Source: an uncultured Saprospiraceae bacterium | GTDB lineage: Bacteria > Bacteroidota > Bacteroidia > Chitinophagales > Saprospiraceae | DNA length: 42,549 bases | Assembly (NCBI GenBank): GCA_937139495.1 | Contig: CAKZQC010000022.1 | Coordinates: 1-42,549 of the forward strand | Direction of reading: 5' to 3' | Part shown: in pieces, positions 9,410 through 18,340 of the stretch | How positions within the stretch are numbered: position 1 is the first letter of the stretch | Layout: each line of letters begins with the position of its first letter | Program-made: the position numbers and the translations under genes | The notes under the pieces: generated by a model | What the model saw: only the letters and a program-made list of their open reading frames with translations | Told to the model about the DNA's origin: nothing | Database searches by the model: none

Positions 9410-12220
9410 ATGGATTACCAACCTAGTGCCATCGAAAAAAAATGGCGTCAATTCTGGAAAGAAAACAAAGTCTATAAGACTAACAATGAGAGTGATAAAC
9501 CAAAATATTACGTCCTCGATATGTTCCCCTACCCTTCTGGGGCAGGTCTGCATGTAGGGCACCCACTTGGGTATATTGCCAGCGATATTTTTGCACGCTA
9601 CAAGCGTCTGCAAGGTTTCAATGTATTGCACCCAATGGGCTATGATGCCTTTGGTTTGCCTGCGGAGCAATACGCCATCCAAACAGGGGTACACCCTGCG
9701 GTATCTACTGCCGAAAACATGGCTCGCTATCGAGATCAACTCGACAATCTAGGTTTCTGTTTTGACTGGGACAGACAGGTCAACACTTCTGATCCGAATT
9801 ACTACAAGTGGACACAAAGTATCTTCTTGAAAATATTTGGTCATTATTATGACAATAAAACACAAAAAGCCACTGCCATTAGTGATCTCATTACCATTTT
9901 TGAGCAAGAAGGTAACTTCAATGTAGAAGCCGCCACGAGTCAAGAAGAGCTTTTCACGGCAGACTACTGGAAAGCGTTGAGCCCTAGAGAGCAGGAAGAT
10001 ATATTGATGAATTATCGCCTTGCTTATCGAAAAACGAGCTACGTCAACTGGTGTGAAGAACTCGGTACTGTACTCGCCAACGACGAAGTCAAAGATGGTG
10101 TTTCGGAACGTGGTGGTTATCCTGTCACCAAAAAACCTATGCTACAATGGGCTTTGCGTATCACGGCTTATGCCGAACGTCTATTGACAGGACTCGATAA
10201 TGTCGAATTTTCGGACGCACTCAAAACACAACAACAAAACTGGATTGGTCGCTCTCAAGGAGCTAAAGTATTCTTTGAAATAGACCAACACGACGAAAAA
10301 ATAGAAGTCTTTACGACTCGCCCAGATACGATTTATGGGGCTACTTTCATGGTACTAGCACCCGAACATGAATTGGTGCAGCACTTGACTACAGCTGATA
10401 ACAAGACGGCTATTGCCGAATATCTTGCTTACACCAATAGCCGCTCTGAGCGTGACCGTATGGCAGATGTCAAGACCGTAACAGGAGCCTTTACAGGTGC
10501 TTATGCGGTCAATCCTGCTAGTGGCAAACCAATGCCGATTTGGATAGCCGATTATGTATTGGCTGGTTATGGTACAGGGGCGATTATGGCGGTACCGTCT
10601 GGCGATGAGCGCGATGCTCGTTTTGCCGAAAAATTTGGCTTGGGTATTATCCAAGTTATCGACCAATCAGCACACGAAGGTGCTGAGATTGGCGACAAAG
10701 TTGGCACGCTCATCAATTCGGGCGAGCTCAATGGACTGAAAGTAAAAGCGGCTATCAAAAAAGCCATTTATATACTAGAAGAAAAAGGAATTGGAGAAGG
10801 AAAAATTAACTATCGTTTGCGTGATGCCAACTTTAGTCGTCAGCGTTATTGGGGCGAACCTTTTCCTATTCAGTACGACAAAAATAATGTACCGCACGCA
10901 GTCACTGATTTACCCGTAGAATTGCCCAAACTGGACAATTTCAAACCGACCAAAGAAGGAAAAGCCCCTTTGGCTAGAGCAACAGATTGGGTCAACGAAG
11001 GCGGTATGACGAGAGAGATTGACACAATGCCTGGTTTTGCAGGCTCGTCTTGGTACTTTTTGCGCTACATGGACCCCGAGAACATGGAAGAAATGTTTAG
11101 CGAAAAAGCAGTCAATTATTGGCAACAGGTGGATTTGTATGTCGGTGGTGCCGAGCATGCAGTTGGTCACTTGATGTACTCTCGTTTTTGGCACAAATTC
11201 TTGTACGATTTAGGTTTTGTACCGACCAAAGAACCTTACAAAAAATTGGTCAATCAAGGTATGTTACAGGGTGTTATTGAGTTTGCTTATGTTCTCAAGG
11301 AGAAACAAGATGGACAAATGGTCTTTGTGTCTGCCGACAAAATCCAAGAGTATGAAGGACAAGAAATGACACAAATACCTGTCTTGATTGATTTCGTATC
11401 TGATTATGGCAGCGATAGTTCTTATTTGAGTGCGGAAGGTATCGAACAGTTTCGCAATTGGCGAAGCGATTACAAAAATGCTCAATATATCACTAATGCA
11501 GCAGGTAATTTAGTCACGCACAGTGAAGTAGGAAAAATATCAAAATCAAAATATAATGTCATCAATCCTGATGACGTGGTAGCAGAATATGGAGCGGATT
11601 GTTTCCGTCTCTACGAAATGTTCTTGGGTCCTATCGAGGATAGCAAACCTTGGGACGTCAAAGGAATTACAGGTGTTTCTAAGTTTTTGCGCAAGCTCTG
11701 GGCGTTGTTTTATAATGAAGACCAACTATTGGTCACCAAAGAAAAAGCAACCAAAGCAGAACTCAAAGCATTGCACACGGTTATCAAGAAAATCAACCAC
11801 GATGTAGAACAATTTTCGTTCAATACTTGTGTGGCTGCCTTCATGATTGCCGTCAATGATTTGCGCAAGCTAAACTGTCATAAGGAAGAAATTTTAACGC
11901 CATTAATTTTACTACTTGCACCTTTTGCTCCCTTCACCACCGAAGAGTTGTGGCACAAACTGGGCAACGAAGGCTCTATTCATGCTTATGGTCAATATCC
12001 AAAACATGATGAGCATTATTTGGTAGAAAGTACGGTCGAGTATCCGATTTGCATCAATGGCAAAAAGAAAACAACGGCTACTTTTGAGGCTACTGCTACC
12101 AAAGATGAGTTGGAAAAACAAACGTTAGCCTTAGAAGAGGTGCAAGCCTTGATTGCAGGCAAAACGGTTCGTAAAGTGATTGTCGTACCGAAGCGTATGG
12201 TTAATATTGTAGTGGGGTAA
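9410..12220 (+). CDS. leuS: Leucyl-tRNA synthetase
   Basis: The 936-residue enzyme charges tRNA-Leu with leucine in the cytoplasm. The class I signature HVGH is at residues 48-51 (in PYPSGAGLHVGH) and the KMSKS loop is KISKS at 709-713. The editing (CP1) domain is present, with TTRPDTIYG, and the protein has the C-terminal anticodon-binding and tail domains. Bacteroidota-type insertions occur after the HIGH region (about 145-190) and before the KISKS loop. I chose the ATG at 9410 because the family starts with MDYxPxxIEKKWQ. A longer frame from a TTG at 9362 would add 16 residues with no family support. A duplicated hairpin repeat and a terminator follow. Confidence 0.97.
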   Translation: MDYQPSAIEKKWRQFWKENKVYKTNNESDKPKYYVLDMFPYPSGAGLHVGHPLGYIASDIFARYKRLQGFNVLHPMGYDAFGLPAEQYAIQTGVHPAVSTAENMARYRDQLDNLGFCFDWDRQVNTSDPNYYKWTQSIFLKIFGHYYDNKTQKATAISDLITIFEQEGNFNVEAATSQEELFTADYWKALSPREQEDILMNYRLAYRKTSYVNWCEELGTVLANDEVKDGVSERGGYPVTKKPMLQWALRITAYAERLLTGLDNVEFSDALKTQQQNWIGRSQGAKVFFEIDQHDEKIEVFTTRPDTIYGATFMVLAPEHELVQHLTTADNKTAIAEYLAYTNSRSERDRMADVKTVTGAFTGAYAVNPASGKPMPIWIADYVLAGYGTGAIMAVPSGDERDARFAEKFGLGIIQVIDQSAHEGAEIGDKVGTLINSGELNGLKVKAAIKKAIYILEEKGIGEGKINYRLRDANFSRQRYWGEPFPIQYDKNNVPHAVTDLPVELPKLDNFKPTKEGKAPLARATDWVNEGGMTREIDTMPGFAGSSWYFLRYMDPENMEEMFSEKAVNYWQQVDLYVGGAEHAVGHLMYSRFWHKFLYDLGFVPTKEPYKKLVNQGMLQGVIEFAYVLKEKQDGQMVFVSADKIQEYEGQEMTQIPVLIDFVSDYGSDSSYLSAEGIEQFRNWRSDYKNAQYITNAAGNLVTHSEVGKISKSKYNVINPDDVVAEYGADCFRLYEMFLGPIEDSKPWDVKGITGVSKFLRKLWALFYNEDQLLVTKEKATKAELKALHTVIKKINHDVEQFSFNTCVAAFMIAVNDLRKLNCHKEEILTPLILLLAPFAPFTTEELWHKLGNEGSIHAYGQYPKHDEHYLVESTVEYPICINGKKKTTATFEATATKDELEKQTLALEEVQALIAGKTVRKVIVVPKRMVNIVVG

Positions 12221-12225
12221 ACCCC

Positions 12226-12462
12226 TATTGGGATTTTTTGGATTTCTGGATTTTTGGATTTCTATTGGAATGCAATTAGATTGTTTTCTAGCTTATAATT
12301 GGAGAAATCCAAAAATCAACTTGATCCAAAAAATCCCAATACTGACAATATGAGTTCTGGATTTTTGGATTCCTATTGGAATGCAATTAGATTGTTTTCT
12401 AGCTTATAATTGGAGAAATCCAAAAATCAACTTAATCCAAAAAATCCCAATACTGACAATAT
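12226..12462 (+). repeat. Tandemly duplicated palindromic repeat after leuS
   Basis: Two direct copies of a 106-111-base unit lie at 12246-12356 and 12357-12462. They differ at only two positions within the shared 106 bases (TTC/TCC and TTGATCC/TTAATCC). Each unit is itself an inverted repeat: the 15-base arm GATTTTTGGATTTCT (12249-12263) pairs with 12303-12317. An outer arm, TATTGGGATTTTTTGGAT (12226-12243), pairs perfectly with 12324-12341 and also with 12435-12452. The array starts 6 bases after the leuS stop. No coding potential was seen; transcribed, it would form long RNA hairpins at the leuS 3' end. Confidence 0.85.
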
Positions 12463-12467
12463 TTTTT

Positions 12468-12509
12468 AAAAAATGCTTTGGATTCATCAGAATTTAGAGC
12501 ATTTTTTTT
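12468..12509 (+). terminator. Terminator downstream of leuS
   Basis: AAAAAATGCT (12468-12477) pairs with AGCATTTTTT (12498-12507) around a loop that can pair further, and the 3' arm runs into a T tract. It ends about 15 bases before the next ATG at 12525. Confidence 0.65.
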
Positions 12510-12524
12510 ATCAACTAATATTCT

Positions 12525-13016
12525 ATGTCTGACCTAATACAAAACTGGAAAAAACAAAAAAGCAGCTCCTCCGCTGCCCAAGACAAGAAGCTCAAAAAGC
12601 AATTGCAAAAGCATAAAGGCAAAGCATTGGATAAATTTGCGGCACAGCTCCACGAGCAGGTTTTTGAGCAGCTGGACTGCTTGGATTGTGCCAACTGCTG
12701 CACTGGACTTCCTCCTCTAGTCAATAATACTGACGTGAGTCGTATCGCCAAAAAACTCGGCATGGCGAATGCTGATTTTGAAGCTCAATATGTCACGATA
12801 GATGAAGATGGCGACCAAGTGATGAACCAAAGCCCCTGCCCATTTCTACTGGAAGACAAACATTGTAGTATTTACGAATTTCGCCCCAAAGCGTGCCGCA
12901 CCTATCCACATACTGACGAGCAGTTTTCGAGCAATCTGGCGTATCACGTTACCAACAAGCGTTATTGTCCAGCTACTTTTCACATTTTGGAGCGGTTACA
13001 GTTAAGTTTACCTTAG
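12525..13016 (+). CDS. YkgJ-family cysteine-cluster (Zn/Fe-chelating domain) protein
   Basis: The 163-residue protein has a basic, lysine-rich N-terminus (about 1-40) and a cysteine cluster characteristic of the YkgJ / CxxCxxCC family. Cys52, Cys55, Cys58 and Cys59 are in DCLDCANCC; then come Cys105, Cys114, Cys124 in CRTYP, and Cys148. The CPFL-x5-CxIYexRPxxCR pattern is the family hallmark. Members are predicted to bind zinc or an iron-sulfur cluster; the physiological role is not established. The protein has no signal peptide and should be cytoplasmic. It follows the leuS terminator and is probably its own transcript. Confidence 0.88.
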   Translation: MSDLIQNWKKQKSSSSAAQDKKLKKQLQKHKGKALDKFAAQLHEQVFEQLDCLDCANCCTGLPPLVNNTDVSRIAKKLGMANADFEAQYVTIDEDGDQVMNQSPCPFLLEDKHCSIYEFRPKACRTYPHTDEQFSSNLAYHVTNKRYCPATFHILERLQLSLP

Positions 13017-13077
13017 TCTATTTTTTGAGGTATGTAATTTGATAGTTTTTGGTTGTAAATTGTTATTTTTAAAACAA

Positions 13078-13241
13078 TAAGTAGGTGGACACAAATAATG
13101 GGTGTTTAAAAGTGCGTTAATTTTTTTGATTATTGAGGACTCCCACAGCTAGATAGCCTTAGCTATCTAGCGAGGACAGGACGATAAGAATCAAAAAAAT
13201 TACAGCTTTGAAATGCCCTATTATTTTTGTCCACTTACTTA
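13078..13241. repeat. MITE-like palindromic element, full copy (164 bp)
   Basis: The ends are imperfect inverted repeats: TAAGTAGGTGGACACAAATA at the left and TATTTTTGTCCACTTACTTA at the right. Inside are a second arm pair (TAATTTTTTTGATT 13118-13131 with 13189-13202) and a central hairpin (GCTAGATAG 13148-13156 with CTATCTAGC 13163-13171). The whole element folds as one long stem and has no transposase. A shorter copy in opposite orientation lies at 18265-18340. Confidence 0.8.
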
Positions 13242-13270
13242 CATTTTTATGCTTCCAAATTCTTGACTTT

Positions 13271-14257
13271 ATGACGACCCGCACCATTGTATATATTACC
13301 TTTGCATTTTTCTTGCTACTAAACAATAGCACTTTTGCTCAATCTCCTACCGACACAATTATTTACCATCAAGGGCAAGACACCTTTGATTTGGCGAGTG
13401 CCAATGAAATACCATTCGCAGCGTACACGCCTACCCCAGCACCACGCAAGGGCAGTTTGCTACTTTGGACGAATAGCGACACGGTATTGGTGGACGTAGC
13501 CCTACAAGCGGGAACCAATACCGGCAGCTTATCGGGTACACTGGCAGTACCTTTTTTGGAACTTACGAGCGCTACTGACTTGGGCTTAGGCAATGCTTGG
13601 GTTACTCAATTGATAGAGCAACAAGATTCCATCGTCCAAGTAAATACACAATTGCTTTTAGCACCCAATCCGACAGGCGTATTTTACTTAGATTTCCGTC
13701 AAGGAAATGGTGCATTGGATAGCTTCATGACTTTGGCTACGTACAACTATTGGATACAGCAAAATAACCTGTACAGCGATAGCTTGACGGCTGCCAGACA
13801 AGATATACGCAGAGCCGAACAAATGGTCAATGCCGCTACCGAAACCGTACAGCAACAAAAAGCTATTGCCGATAAGGCACAAAAAAAGCTTGATAAACAT
13901 ACCCAATATCAAGCAGAATTTGACGAAATAGCTACCGTATCAAAGCAGGTTAACGAGGGGCTCGAACGCGTCAAAGATGGCGAACAATTGACGACTGCCG
14001 AAATGATGGCTATTGCGGACGCAACAGGCACCCGCCAAAAAGTAGGCAGAGCATTAGAAGAAAAATCACCACAGGCGTATCAAGATTTTTATCAGCACCA
14101 AACCGCAACAGAACGCCAAGCTAGAGCCGAGCAGCAGCTTCAAGCCGCACAAGAACTACTAAAGCAGCGAGCGGCACAAATTCCAATTTACAATAAGAAA
14201 ATTGCTACTGCTACCAAAAAAATTGCCTATTTTGAACGTCTTTACAAAGACAAATAA
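13271..14257 (+). CDS. Exported coiled-coil protein of unknown function
   Basis: The 328-residue product starts with a signal peptide (MTTRTIVYITFAFFL, cleavage near TFAQ). The ATG at 13271 is chosen because the extra 21 residues available from 13208 are encoded by the end of the palindromic repeat and would bury the signal peptide. The N-terminal half (about 25-150) reads as beta strands. From about 170 to the end it is strongly helical and rich in Q, A, K and E, with heptad-like spacing (AEQMVNAATETVQQQ), so a coiled coil is expected. I do not recognise a family. The BASS transporter gene starts 9 bases after its stop, so the two are probably co-transcribed. Confidence 0.75.
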   Translation: MTTRTIVYITFAFFLLLNNSTFAQSPTDTIIYHQGQDTFDLASANEIPFAAYTPTPAPRKGSLLLWTNSDTVLVDVALQAGTNTGSLSGTLAVPFLELTSATDLGLGNAWVTQLIEQQDSIVQVNTQLLLAPNPTGVFYLDFRQGNGALDSFMTLATYNYWIQQNNLYSDSLTAARQDIRRAEQMVNAATETVQQQKAIADKAQKKLDKHTQYQAEFDEIATVSKQVNEGLERVKDGEQLTTAEMMAIADATGTRQKVGRALEEKSPQAYQDFYQHQTATERQARAEQQLQAAQELLKQRAAQIPIYNKKIATATKKIAYFERLYKDK

Positions 14258-14266
14258 CTTCTCAAA

Positions 14267-15193
14267 ATGGACATTAACGGTGAGGCAATAGAATTTAATG
14301 ATACGACCCAAATTCTACTACAAATAGTCTTGGGTTTTATCATATTTGGGGTAGCCCTCGATATTAAGCTAGCCGACTTCAAGCAAGTAGCCCAAAACCC
14401 GAAAGGAGCTGTTGTTGGTTTGGGCATGCAATTTTTGCTATTTCCTGCCTTGACTTTTTTGCTTATTTGGGTGGCGAGCCTCTCGCCTAGTACTACTATT
14501 TATCCAAGTGTCGCTTTAGGAATGCTCTTAGTGGCGGCTTGTCCTGGAGGTAATATGTCCAATTTTTTTTCGCATCTAGCTGGCGGCAATACCGCACTTT
14601 CGGTCTGTATGTCTGCTATTTCGACGCTAGCAGCAGTCGTCATGACACCCTTCAATTTTGCCTTTTGGGGCAGTATGCTCCCCGAAACCAACGCCCTGCT
14701 ACAAGATGTGTCTATTTCCTTTTGGGCAATGCTCCAAACCATTACCATTCTGCTAGGTATTCCGCTTGCTATCGGTATGTTGCTTTCTCATTATGCCCCC
14801 GTGCTAGCTAGCAAGATGCAAAAGCCCATGAAAATCATTTCTATTAGTCTTTTTGCCATCATTATTATTGGTGCCTTGGGGGCGAATTACCAGTTATTTC
14901 TAAAATACATTGGCACCTTTGCCATTGTGGTAGCCATACAAAATCTACTCGGTTTAGGTCTTGGTTATTGGGGTGCCAAAGCCATTGGTTTGCCCGAAAA
15001 AGATTGTAGAACCGTATCTATAGAAGTCGGGATTCAAAACTCTGCACTTGGACTTATTCTTTATTTTCAATATTTCAATGAATTGAGCGGCATCGGAATC
15101 ATTACGGCTTGGTGGGGTGTCTGGCACATGATTTCAGGACTCAGTTTGGCTACTTATTGGCAACGAAAAAGTAGAAAAAAACAATTGGAATAA
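14267..15193 (+). CDS. Bile acid:sodium symporter family (BASS) transporter
   Basis: The 308-residue protein is almost entirely membrane-spanning, with about nine to ten hydrophobic segments, and carries family landmarks. The N-terminal region has the FGVALDIKLADF segment that follows the first helix. The conserved ACPGGNMSNFFSHLAGGN stretch contributes to the sodium site and a discontinuous helix, and a later EVGIQNSALG matches the second crossover region. BASS proteins import organic anions with sodium; the substrate cannot be told from sequence and bile acids are only the family name. It follows the coiled-coil exported protein gene by 9 bases. Confidence 0.9.
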   Translation: MDINGEAIEFNDTTQILLQIVLGFIIFGVALDIKLADFKQVAQNPKGAVVGLGMQFLLFPALTFLLIWVASLSPSTTIYPSVALGMLLVAACPGGNMSNFFSHLAGGNTALSVCMSAISTLAAVVMTPFNFAFWGSMLPETNALLQDVSISFWAMLQTITILLGIPLAIGMLLSHYAPVLASKMQKPMKIISISLFAIIIIGALGANYQLFLKYIGTFAIVVAIQNLLGLGLGYWGAKAIGLPEKDCRTVSIEVGIQNSALGLILYFQYFNELSGIGIITAWWGVWHMISGLSLATYWQRKSRKKQLE

Positions 15194-15309
15194 AAATTAG
15201 TCGAAAGTATCAAGTCCAAAGTCCGAAGCTTTGCAACCAAGCTCTTTGGTACCCTAATTCCAACACTTTCGACTTCAGACTTCCCTAACACACTAATCAT
15301 CTAAAAAAC
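15194..15309. repeat. Intergenic inverted repeat between BASS transporter and SDR genes
   Basis: AGTCGAAAGT (15199-15208) and ACTTTCGACT (15265-15274) form a perfect 10-bp inverted repeat 56 bases apart. The stretch between contains further short complementary pieces (CCAAAG / CTTTGG). It could form a stem after the transporter gene, but there is no T run. No gene is visible in this gap. Confidence 0.45.
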
Positions 15310-16326
15310 ATGCAAAAAAATATACTTATTACAGGAGCATTGGGCTATCTCGGTCAAACCGTATTGCGCAAGCTACAACGAGACTTACAAACCAACAAAA
15401 TTAATAGCTTGGTGGCAATGGATATCAAGCCCCCTACACCCGACCAAAAGCTGGATGGCGTTACTTATTTGCAAACAGATATTCGAGATAAAACATTGCT
15501 CGTAGAGCAACTCAAAGAGCATCAAATCAGCCATGTGATACACTTGGCAGCTATCTTAGATTCGCAATCTACGCCTAGAGAATTTCAACATCAAGTAGAT
15601 GTGCAAGGTACTCAAAATATACTAGAGGCTTGCTTGGCAGCCAAAACGCAACGCATTATTATTAGCTCTAGCGGAGCCGCTTATGGTTATCATGCCGACA
15701 ATCCCGATTGGTTGACCGAAAACGATACCCCAAGAGGCAACGAGATTTTTGCCTATTCCGACCACAAGCGTTTGGTAGAAGAAATGTTGGCAAAATATAG
15801 AAAAAACAATCCTGAATTGGAGCAAGTTATCTTTAGAGTTTGCACTATACTGGGTGCTACTACCGATAATTTGATTACTAATTTGTTTGACAAAAAACGT
15901 ATTTTGGGTATTCGTGGGCATCTCAGCCCTTATGTATTTGTGTGGGACGAAGATGTAGCAGCCTGCATGCACCAAGCCATATACAGCGAGCAAACAGGCG
16001 TTTATAATTTGGCAGGTGATGGAGCCATCACCAATAGAGATTTAGCCAAAATATTGGGCAAAACCTACCTAGAATTATCCGCAGGTTTATTGCGAACAGG
16101 TTTATTTATTGGCAATAAATTGAAACTCACCCAATATGGTCCCGATCAATTACTGTTCATACAATATCGCCCTGTATTGGACAACCAAAAACTCAAAAAA
16201 GTATTTGGCTACGAGCCACAAAAAACATCATTAGAGACTTTCCTTTTTTATTTAAATGCCAAAAATAAAGCTGCTCACAATTTGGATAAAATTGAAATAC
16301 TAACTCCTGAAAATAATTTGAAATGA
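15310..16326 (+). CDS. Extended SDR: NAD-dependent epimerase/dehydratase
   Basis: This 338-residue protein has an extended short-chain dehydrogenase fold. The NAD-binding loop TGALGYLG is at residues 8-15, the adenine-side Asp lies in TDIRD (about 57-61), and HLAA precedes the active-site region. The catalytic serine is in ISSSGAAYG (119-121) and Tyr149 and Lys153 form YSDHK. The layout is that of nucleotide-sugar epimerases and dehydratases, but the substrate-binding half is not diagnostic, so the reaction is not assigned. Its TGA overlaps the ATG of the following lipoprotein gene by 4 bases, which implies translational coupling. Confidence 0.88.
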   Translation: MQKNILITGALGYLGQTVLRKLQRDLQTNKINSLVAMDIKPPTPDQKLDGVTYLQTDIRDKTLLVEQLKEHQISHVIHLAAILDSQSTPREFQHQVDVQGTQNILEACLAAKTQRIIISSSGAAYGYHADNPDWLTENDTPRGNEIFAYSDHKRLVEEMLAKYRKNNPELEQVIFRVCTILGATTDNLITNLFDKKRILGIRGHLSPYVFVWDEDVAACMHQAIYSEQTGVYNLAGDGAITNRDLAKILGKTYLELSAGLLRTGLFIGNKLKLTQYGPDQLLFIQYRPVLDNQKLKKVFGYEPQKTSLETFLFYLNAKNKAAHNLDKIEILTPENNLK

Positions 16327-17186
16327 AATCTTTTGCTTTCTTAGTAATACTCCTATTACTTTTGGTTGGATGTCAACCCAAACAAAATCAAAATAGCACA
16401 CCTTCGATTCTTGAACCAATACCAGACTCTACTAATATCTCTAGCGACCAAATCAGACCTACAAAAAAAAAATTTGTTGCGATCGTTAACGATTTACGAA
16501 TAAGAGACCAACCTAATAAAAAAGGATTGGTATTGGGCAAAATGCCGTATGGTCAAACTGCTATTGACTTAGGAGAAGTAAGCGATTTCAAAGAAAAACT
16601 AAATATACGAGGTCAAATCAAAAACGATAATTGGAAAAAAATAAGCACCTTCGATGAAACTACGCAGCAAGAGGTTGAAGGTTGGGTTTATGGTGGCTGT
16701 TTGATAGAAAAAGATACCGTTTGGAAAAAAATTAGTCCTAAAATTTATGAGAGAAAAATTATTCGTGCCACGAATGAAGAACTCAGTACATTGTTAGGAA
16801 TGAAAATTCTTGACACCTTTTTTTTTGATGGAACTATTCTGCTCAAAGAACTAAAAGAAGGGAAGCTAATCAAAGATGGCAAATTTTCAATCAAAGGTGT
16901 CAAAGAAAATGCGGAAATAGTGGGTTCAGATTTCAAGGTTCATTTAGAATTATCAGGAGCTTATAAAAATGATTTTCTTGAGGGTGAAATAGAGCGGAAT
17001 GTTTATAAATTGGAACGCCAAGAGATAACAATTCTGAACTATGAAAATCGTACTTGTACTTGGTCTTCATTTTGGGTAGGAGATTTAGATGATAGCTATA
17101 CTTACAAAGAAAACAATCCTAAAGAAAATACGTTTAAATATATCAAACAACAGTGGCTCAACGATGAAAACAACCCAATGAACTAA
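16323..17186 (+). CDS. Lipoprotein with bacterial SH3-like domain
   Basis: The 287-residue product begins with a lipoprotein signal (MKSFAFLVILLLLL then VGC, with the acylated Cys at about 17) and a serine/proline-rich linker. Residues about 50-130 look like an SH3b domain: DLRIRDQPNKKG, VLGKMPYG and EGWVYGGCL are the usual strand landmarks, as found in cell-wall- or peptide-binding modules. The C-terminal half (about 150-287) is not recognised. It overlaps the SDR gene by 4 bases, so the pair forms an operon, and it ends 48 bases before the tocopherol-cyclase-like gene. Confidence 0.8.
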   Translation: MKSFAFLVILLLLLVGCQPKQNQNSTPSILEPIPDSTNISSDQIRPTKKKFVAIVNDLRIRDQPNKKGLVLGKMPYGQTAIDLGEVSDFKEKLNIRGQIKNDNWKKISTFDETTQQEVEGWVYGGCLIEKDTVWKKISPKIYERKIIRATNEELSTLLGMKILDTFFFDGTILLKELKEGKLIKDGKFSIKGVKENAEIVGSDFKVHLELSGAYKNDFLEGEIERNVYKLERQEITILNYENRTCTWSSFWVGDLDDSYTYKENNPKENTFKYIKQQWLNDENNPMN

Positions 17187-17234
17187 TCATCTAATTACTT
17201 AATTTTTTCTGTCCATTCTATTATCAAATAAGCA

Positions 17235-18209
17235 ATGCTAACCAACAAACTAAATGCCCTATTCCATGCCGAACAATACCACGGCTGGGGAAAAACGAAA
17301 CGCTATTTTGAAGGTTGGTATTACAAAGTACTCAATGCTGACGAGAGCCAAGCCTTTGCATTCATACCAGGGATAGCAATGGACGAACACGGCAAAAAAC
17401 AAGCCTTTGTACAAGTGCTGGATGGCAAAAAACTAACGGCTGCTTATCATAAATTTGAAGCGGCGGACTTTGTTCCACAAGCTGGAAAATTTGAGGTAAA
17501 ATTAGGCAATAACTTTTTTTCTAAAGAAAAAATACACCTTGATTTACCTGATGTCAAAGGCAGTTTAGCCTTTCATAATCAAGTGCCGTGGTCTAGCTCT
17601 TTACTTTCGCCCAATATTATGGGTCCATTTTCTTTTGTGCCTTTCATGCAGTGCTATCATGGCATTTTGAGCATGGATCACAGTATCTCAGGTAGTCTAA
17701 ATATCAAAGGGCAAGACATTGATTTTGCAGGCGGACGTGGCTATATGGAAAAAGATTGGGGGCGTTCTTTTCCGAGTGGTTATATTTGGATGCAAACCAA
17801 TCATTTTTCGGAAGCGGGGATTTCGCTCAAATCTTCTGTTGCCAAAATCCCATGGATGGGAACTTCCTTTGTCGGATTTATTGGTGGCGTGTGGTTACAC
17901 GATCGTTTGATCGAATTTACGACCTACAACTTCACCAAATTGCGCAAGTCCTTTGCAGACGAAAAGAAAGTAGAAATTGTACTAGAAAACGGCAATTTCA
18001 AGTTAGAAATTCTGGCTCATCGCCAAGCAAGCACTTCCTTGGCTTCGCCTATATTGGGCTTCATGGATGGACGTATAGAAGAGAGTATGACAGCTACGCT
18101 AGAGGTATTGCTAACCGACAAGAAAAGCAAAAAGGTACTACTACAAGACACAGGCAGAAACGCAGGGCTCGAAGTAGCAGGTAAGGTATCGGATATTATG
18201 GTTGGGTAG
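17235..18209 (+). CDS. Tocopherol cyclase-like / CrtC-type lipocalin-fold protein
   Basis: The 324-residue product carries the landmarks of the tocopherol cyclase family: HGWGKTKRYFEGWYYK near the N-terminus, FAFIPGI, and GRGYMEKDWGRSFPSGY in the middle (about 172-188). No signal peptide is visible. In plants and cyanobacteria the family closes the chromanol ring of vitamin E. Heterotrophic bacteria often carry related proteins whose substrates are unknown, and no other vitamin E pathway gene is seen here, so the reaction is not assigned. A copy of the palindromic element lies 55 bases after the stop. Confidence 0.83.
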   Translation: MLTNKLNALFHAEQYHGWGKTKRYFEGWYYKVLNADESQAFAFIPGIAMDEHGKKQAFVQVLDGKKLTAAYHKFEAADFVPQAGKFEVKLGNNFFSKEKIHLDLPDVKGSLAFHNQVPWSSSLLSPNIMGPFSFVPFMQCYHGILSMDHSISGSLNIKGQDIDFAGGRGYMEKDWGRSFPSGYIWMQTNHFSEAGISLKSSVAKIPWMGTSFVGFIGGVWLHDRLIEFTTYNFTKLRKSFADEKKVEIVLENGNFKLEILAHRQASTSLASPILGFMDGRIEESMTATLEVLLTDKKSKKVLLQDTGRNAGLEVAGKVSDIMVG

Positions 18210-18264
18210 TATGTAGCTTTCGCTACAATAACAACCAACATTCGCTTTCCGTTAAAAGCATATC

Positions 18265-18340
18265 TAAGTAAGTGGACAAAAATAACAAGGTATTTCAAAG
18301 CTATAATTTTAAACAACCATTATTTGTGTCCACTTACTTA
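18265..18340. repeat. MITE-like palindromic element, short inverted copy (76 bp)
   Basis: The ends TAAGTAAGTGGACAAAAATA and TATTTGTGTCCACTTACTTA are inverted repeats. The sequence aligns with the reverse complement of the 164-bp copy at 13078-13241 but lacks about 88 bases, which correspond to the inner arms and central hairpin. Its last three bases supply the stop codon of the acyltransferase gene on the minus strand. Confidence 0.8.

Noticed and set aside
12226..12462. CRISPR array
   Set aside because: Only two near-identical adjacent units of about 110 bases with no spacers; this is a tandem duplication.
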